Assembly: GCF_037975245.1 (NCBI RefSeq) | Contig: NC_092567.1 | Coordinates: forward strand, 6,942,714 to 7,006,713 | Length of the DNA: 64,000 nt | Direction of reading: 5' to 3' | DNA from: Apostichopus japonicus | Lineage: Eukaryota > Echinodermata > Holothuroidea > Aspidochirotida > Stichopodidae | Shown: in pieces, positions 59,221 to 64,000 of the stretch | How positions within the stretch are numbered: position 1 is the stretch's first letter | Layout: the number at the start of each line of letters is the position of its first letter | Made by a program: the position numbers and the translations under genes | The notes under the pieces: model-generated | Database searches by the model: none | What the model was told of the DNA's origin: nothing | Seen by the model: the letters and a program-made list of their open reading frames with translations, nothing else

Positions 59221-59420
59221 TACTGATATACTTAACACGTCATTAATAACACAGGCTATATACTGATATACTTAACACGTCATTAATAACGCAGGCTATG
59301 TACTGATATACTAAACACGTCATTAATAACACAGGCTATATACTGATATACTTAACACGTCATTAATAACACAGGCTATATACTGATATACTAAACACGA
59401 CATTAATAATACAGGCTATG
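59221..59420 (+). repeat. 40-bp tandem repeat, five copies
   Basis: Units start at exactly 59221, 59261, 59301, 59341 and 59381 (tactgatatacttaacacgt, cattaataacacaggctata) with only four or five substitutions in total and no indels; very young. Confidence 0.97.
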
Positions 59421-59733
59421 TTAAATGTATGCAACAGATTATTTTATAAACATGGCGTCTTCAAGGCAATCAATTTATCAGAATTATAATCCATGTCTTA
59501 ATGATCATATTCAATGTCGATTTAGATATTTCTTTAATTTGAAGGTAATAATTTAGGCTCATGTTAGTTAAACTATTATTATGTAAATCCTGGTTATTTA
59601 ATAGTTCATTCATGCAGCTACAACATATCTCTTCCAACCAGAACAGGTGCTATTCTTTCCCTTTATTGCTGTCAGACCAGATCATAACTCACCTAACAGA
59701 GTCCTGTCGAAACAAACATTTAGAATTGTACTG

Positions 59734-59775
59734 CACTCTAAAAACACTTGGGTTAAAATTGACCCAAATTGCAGG
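59734..59775 (+). mobile_element. Solitary CMC/EnSpm-like terminus
   Basis: CACTCTAAAAACACTTGGG followed by an inverted word tgggttaaaattgaccca. CACTC/GTAAAAA starts with tgggtt/aaccca subterminal repeats are common in animal CACTA-type nonautonomous elements. No matching right end was found. Confidence 0.4.
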
Positions 59776-61214
59776 CGTTAATTGCTCCGTTAGGCTGATA
59801 CGACATTACATGTATGAATCGGGATAGAAATAATTTAAAAGATTTCTCAAGGTATATAGGCATTGTTTTAATTTGCAAATTTAGCATGAGAGAGATGCAG
59901 TTGTCTTACTTTCTATCCGCATGGAACATGGTATGAATTATGTGGGAAGTGTATGGACGATTTTGATACGTTTTACTAAGATAAATCTAGCTGGAAGTTC
60001 ATGGAACATGGTATAAGTAAGGCCTATATGTGGGAAGTAAAGAGAACATTGAATAAGTTAGAATAGGCTAACCCGGTGGAAATGTGGTTCTATTAGCTCA
60101 GTATCTTTAAAATCAACAAACTTCCTGATAATCCGGAAGAATATTAATATTGAAACAATAGAATAAACATATTAAGTTTATGAACTTTACTGAGTTTTAG
60201 GATTTTTTCTTTGTAAGTTAATTATCACGTGACTGATATCTTTTACTTTATCAGGGTGACCAGAGCGATTAATCGTAAATGTTATTTTACTGAAATTATT
60301 GGAAAATATAAATCTTTTGAAAATCAACCTAATCGGCTTATCAAGGAACCGTAAAAATGATATTCCTCTGCCCGTAATTCAGTCGTACCGCTTAAAGCAG
60401 CAGTTAAACTTAGGCTTACAATTTTACCCTGTTAGGCTATTATACACAAGTCTTGTGTTGATAACAGTGGGTCATCAATCTATTTAATTTAATGAAATAA
60501 AGGTTACTGAGGGAATAATTAATACATTTGATTTGATCCTAAACGTTAACACGTAGTCATGTGCACGTTAAGTATTGCTGTATTATACGCATTAAAGACC
60601 AAATTGGAATTATGTTCATAAAAGAAAATCGATCTTTTACCTCACATTTGAAATGAACCTTTGACTATAATCAAACTAATGATCTACATTTTGATCTGAT
60701 ATCACTATCTATTAGTATCGATAAAATAATAAAAATCATCTCAAACAGCTTATTTAATATGCATATGAATAACCGTTGTATCTACAATTAAGAGAGAAGC
60801 CCGTCATGAAAAATAATGAGCTGTAGGTGATATTCTAAAAGTATATGGAAAACACTGATAACAAAATAGAAAGTTGAATTTTTCGGGGTGGGTAAATATT
60901 AGATTACTTCAAAGGTCGATGTGTTGTGTAAACAATAAACAGTAAATAAGAGATAAGGAGAGATTCACCTTGATGTAATCTTTGTCGAGCCAGAGATCTG
61001 TTGGTAAAGTGACTGGTTCTGTTTACTTATAGAATTATACATTGATATATGATAATTTTATTAAGTTAGTCTCATCCATGCATATATGTATCTATATATT
61101 CAACAGATTATCGCTTTGAAAGATAATCATGGATAACACCACTCAAATGAAAATAAAAGTGAAGTCCCAAGTTTATCCCGCCAACCAGTCACGAAAGTTG
61201 TTGTGACGTCATAA

Positions 61215-61256
61215 TCGATGGAGCGCCTTACAGTGTCGATGGAGCGCCTTACAGTG
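61215..61256 (+). repeat. 21-bp perfect tandem duplication
   Basis: tcgatggagcgccttacagtg occurs twice back to back, next to a TGACGTCA site. Confidence 0.95.
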
Positions 61257-61624
61257 CAAGGTTTGTTGTTATTACATCGTTTTGGATTAGTAACTTAGTA
61301 TAAGAAGGCTGGAGGTTATTATAAACATTGATAAGGATTTAAGCCTCAGCATTCTAAATACTCTTACATTGTATGATCGAGAGTTTAACGTGACTTTTTC
61401 TTAATTGTTTTCAGTGTTTTGTTTCTACCTTGTTAACTTGAACTAACCGAATGGAAAATTGGCATATTACTCCGATTTAACTGGTATAATTTTTTTCGTT
61501 CAGAGTGACATCTAACAGATGACCGTCATTATTGTTTCCAGATTATATATATGCACTGACAGACCCCAATTTTATTGACCGAAAAATAATGTTTACAAAT
61601 CAAACTTTTGCCATTTTGTTGCAG

Positions 61625-63147
61625 ACAAAAAGGCCATACTCATCGATTCTCTGAAGAGCAGGTATAAACTACAATATGACGCAATCCAGCCCATACCGTA
61701 CATCAAGGACAGACTATATTGTGTTGACAAGGTATTTGTTGAGGGCGGTACAGAGGTCCATATTGTTAAAGGAGCGACGAATGAGAAAGAAGGACCATGG
61801 GTACGTGTGGGCTCGTACAAAGATATCTTCACAGACCCTCGAATGAAAGCCAAACGGCGCATCATAGAAGCAGAAGCCGGGTATGGTAAGTCAACAGTGG
61901 CCCTTCAGCTCGCCTATGATTGGTGCAATGGTGTAAAGGATTCACCTTTTAAAGACGTAGAGATTCTAATTCTTCTCCGGTTGAGGCAGCTGAACAGCAA
62001 GATATCTATCTATCAAGCAATTAAGCTGTTCTTAGTAGGACCAAAAGATCCTCGTATCAAATCAACTGATATTAAAGATATCATTGAACGCTGTTCTTCA
62101 GTTAAGGTACTTCTGGACGGATATGATGAGTTTCCTGATAGAGACGGAGCTACCGAAAGTGACGTAGGACGTATCATAACGAGGAATCTGTTTAGGAATA
62201 TTGATGTTACCCTGACAACCAGATATCTTCCGAAGGACTATGACAAAGCAAACACAAAGCGAGTTCGGTTAGTTGGTTTTGACGAAAAAGCACGTGACCA
62301 GTACATTCGCAAGGCTGTAACTGGGGAAGACGAAGAAAGCGTTGCTAAAATTAAGCGCGCTTTGAAAGCAAACCCGATCCTGGATGCCCTATGTCAGGTG
62401 CCTCTTTTCTTTGTCATGTTTTCTCACATGACTCACGAGAAAGTACATTTTATGAGATTTAATTCAGTTACAGAGTTTTTCCGCTACATGATGAAATGTT
62501 TCCATAGTCACAAGAGCAATAAATCAATGGATAGGAACACGAGACCACACAATGTTACATATGAGCTGAAATTTACTGAACTGAGTGAAGTAGCATTTGA
62601 AGGTCTCTGCGGTAAAAACCAACAGTTATCATGGCGTAAGGATGGACTCTGTGCACGACTAGGTCAAGGGTTTTGTCAACATTATATTGCAGTTGGTATC
62701 TTGGTTGAGGAAGAAGTGTCTAATGTGACAAACGAACAGACTTCTACTACAAACATACAGACAAGGACTGACATAAGGTTCTACCATAAACTATTCTGTG
62801 AATGGTTTGCGTCTTTTAGACTGGTAGAAATTGTAGTTGCTACAAGAGGTGCATCTGAGCTGAAGAATGTTCTTGATAAAGTGGATCCATTTAATCTTCA
62901 GTACCTCTATCGGTTCGCCTGTGGGATTAACCCAACAGTTGGGAAGAGAATAATAGAATACTTGAAGAGCAGGAAAGACGGTGATAAGTTTGCCATCCTC
63001 TGCATCCTGGAACAAACTGGCGAGGTGGATGGAATCAAGGACACCGTCAGGGATCTGTGTTCAAAGACTGTTCAGATCACGTCCGACGACAGCAAGCTTC
63101 TTCAGAGATCCACAATCCAGCTCTTGGAGATTGCATCTAGATTTGAT
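61625..63147 (+). CDS. NLR-family protein, NACHT-domain exon (partial gene)
   Basis: A 1523-bp internal exon with acceptor attttgttgcag and donor GAT then gtaagt, entering in phase 1 and leaving in phase 0. It encodes about 507 residues with no stop. In order: a linker (KKAILIDSLKSRYKLQYDAI..PIPYIKDRLYCVDKVFVEGG), Walker A GYGKST (61879-61896), Walker B LLDGYDEF (about 62110-62133), sensor LTTR (about 62215), the NACHT-associated NPILDALCQVPLFFVMFSHM stretch, and a winged-helix motif FYHKLFCEWFA (about 62780-62812). An HD2-like helical part (LYRFACGINPTVGKRIIEYL) follows. These are the ATP-binding and oligomerisation parts of cytosolic NOD-like immune receptors. The N-terminal signalling domain would lie upstream and LRRs beyond 64000. 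A GTG at 61807 is merely inside the frame, not a start. All key nucleotide-binding residues are intact, so the copy looks functional. Confidence 0.95.
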
Positions 63148-64000
63148 GTAAGTATGTTGATAATATAAAAACAGTTTGATACGTTAGTTTCTGTCAACTA
63201 TACCAAAACAACGTAATACTGATCGATTAACTAAATATACCAAAATATCAATATCAACAACAACATAATTTATTCCAAAAATATCAATTCATAAATGTTT
63301 ACGTTAGATTCTGTGACATGTGACCATTCTATATGAATATTCTATTAGACTACACAGCCCGCCAAGAGAAAGTCACAAATTATCAATGTGTTGTTTTATT
63401 TAAAAAAAAAAATTTCATCGATGAGTGTTTCGTTATGAGATATCATTCAAACCTATTGGAATGATAAGCAAAGATAGTTCAAGAATTAAGTCTACTGAAA
63501 TAAATGTCTCAGATAATCTAGACAGCCAGCGTTCCATCCGTTCGTAAATACGCGATTCAGATCTCTAAAATATCGAAAGAAAGCCAAATTGTAAACTCTA
63601 AAGGGTCACCAGAGTCATTGTATTAAACGCCACAACTGAGAGATTGCTGATCAAATCTACACAGGCTTGTACAACAATTTGCTTTCTTCATTTCTCGACA
63701 TGGCCCTCTAGAAAACGTGCAAAGGAACTTAAGATTCAACATCGTACCATTCAAGGGTAGTTATGTGAAACATGTACCAGAGATGAAAAGAACCATGCCG
63801 ACTACGATTCTATATTCCTTGTCACTGAAATATTGTCTTGAAGGGTAACTCCATAGGCAGAATTTTCGTGTGGATACGTTTTAAAGAAAGAAAAAGAAAA
63901 TATGGGTGCCAGAAAAATATCAATAGCTATTGAGCTTTTTCAAGACATTCACCTTACAAACTATGTTTATACGATGGAATGCCTCTTTAAGGTTTCAGAT
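63148..64000 (+). other. Intron after the NACHT exon
   Basis: Starts with the donor gtaagtatg; AT-rich, with an A-tract at 63401-63410. No further exon is recognised before the window ends. The frame reading through the donor stops after six codons. Confidence 0.6.

Larger units (their letters stand above)
59421..61624. other. Noncoding sequence 5' of the NACHT exon
   Basis: AT-rich; no coding exon recognised. Holds a CACTCTAAAAA transposon terminus at 59734, a 21-bp perfect duplication at 61215-61256 and a TGACGTCA at about 61205. The last 25 bp form the polypyrimidine tract and acceptor of the NACHT exon. Confidence 0.5.

Noticed and set aside
50118-59420. CRISPR-like direct repeats at 50.1 and 59.2 kb
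   Set aside because: Head-to-tail tandem units with no spacers.
61593-61865. Minus-strand 90-codon frame across the NACHT exon acceptor
   Set aside because: Antisense shadow with no domain.
62791-63015. Minus-strand frame inside the NACHT exon
   Set aside because: Shadow of the strongly coding + strand frame.

Overview
The window is eukaryotic, AT-rich, intron- and transposon-dominated DNA. Almost none of it is coding. It most likely comes from a marine invertebrate deuterostome, probably an echinoderm (a sea cucumber or relative is my guess). The reasons are: an NLR-type NACHT exon of the kind that is greatly expanded in echinoderms and their relatives; a foldback element with tandem-repeat arms like the TU elements described in sea urchins; scattered taggcctac motifs; and very many homopolymer G/C tracts and minisatellites. 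The species assignment is inference.

Host genes. (1) On the + strand, the only clearly functional coding sequence is a 1.52-kb exon at 61625-63147 carrying most of a NACHT NTPase module (Walker A, Walker B, sensor, winged-helix His motif). The gene continues past the right edge, where LRR exons would be expected. Two small exons at 27031-27066 and 31059-31114 have good splice sites, a shared open frame, and a phase that fits the NACHT exon exactly. They may be linker exons of the same NLR gene, which would then have an intron of about 30 kb. A CARD-like fragment lies at 41804-41987 inside that putative intron. (2) On the - strand, at 12417-14273, is a three-exon C2H2 zinc-finger gene of a multicopy metazoan family. 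Its first finger is broken by a frameshift and its middle part is missing.

Mobile elements, left to right: a diverged tandem duplication (6.0-7.6 kb); a possible 6.9-kb CMC/CACTA-like element (9055-15920) with motif-rich subterminal regions, which holds the zinc-finger gene, a MITE pair, 235-bp tandem repeats and a tRNA-derived SINE; a foldback element (16081-17127); an internally deleted PIF/Harbinger element with TAA target-site duplication (22810-23888) carrying a broken Myb/SANT gene; hairpin MITEs at 27.9, 29.7, 30.1 and 48.6 kb; and two oppositely oriented copies of one nonautonomous hAT family (39623-40885 and 43766-44846). Each hAT copy has a perfect 8-bp target-site duplication and each was later invaded by a smaller element.

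Satellites: a 1.93-kb array (35889-37815) with about 50 copies of a 5'-splice-site-like word and an internal inverted block; 31-bp (50.1 kb), 40-bp (59.2 kb) and 20-bp (26.7 kb) arrays; a 1.3-kb higher-order TATAAA/ACAGTCCC array (56.8-58.1 kb); and three diverged units of a segmental repeat (50.7-56 kb). The remaining sequence is AT-rich intronic or intergenic DNA in which I see no genes.
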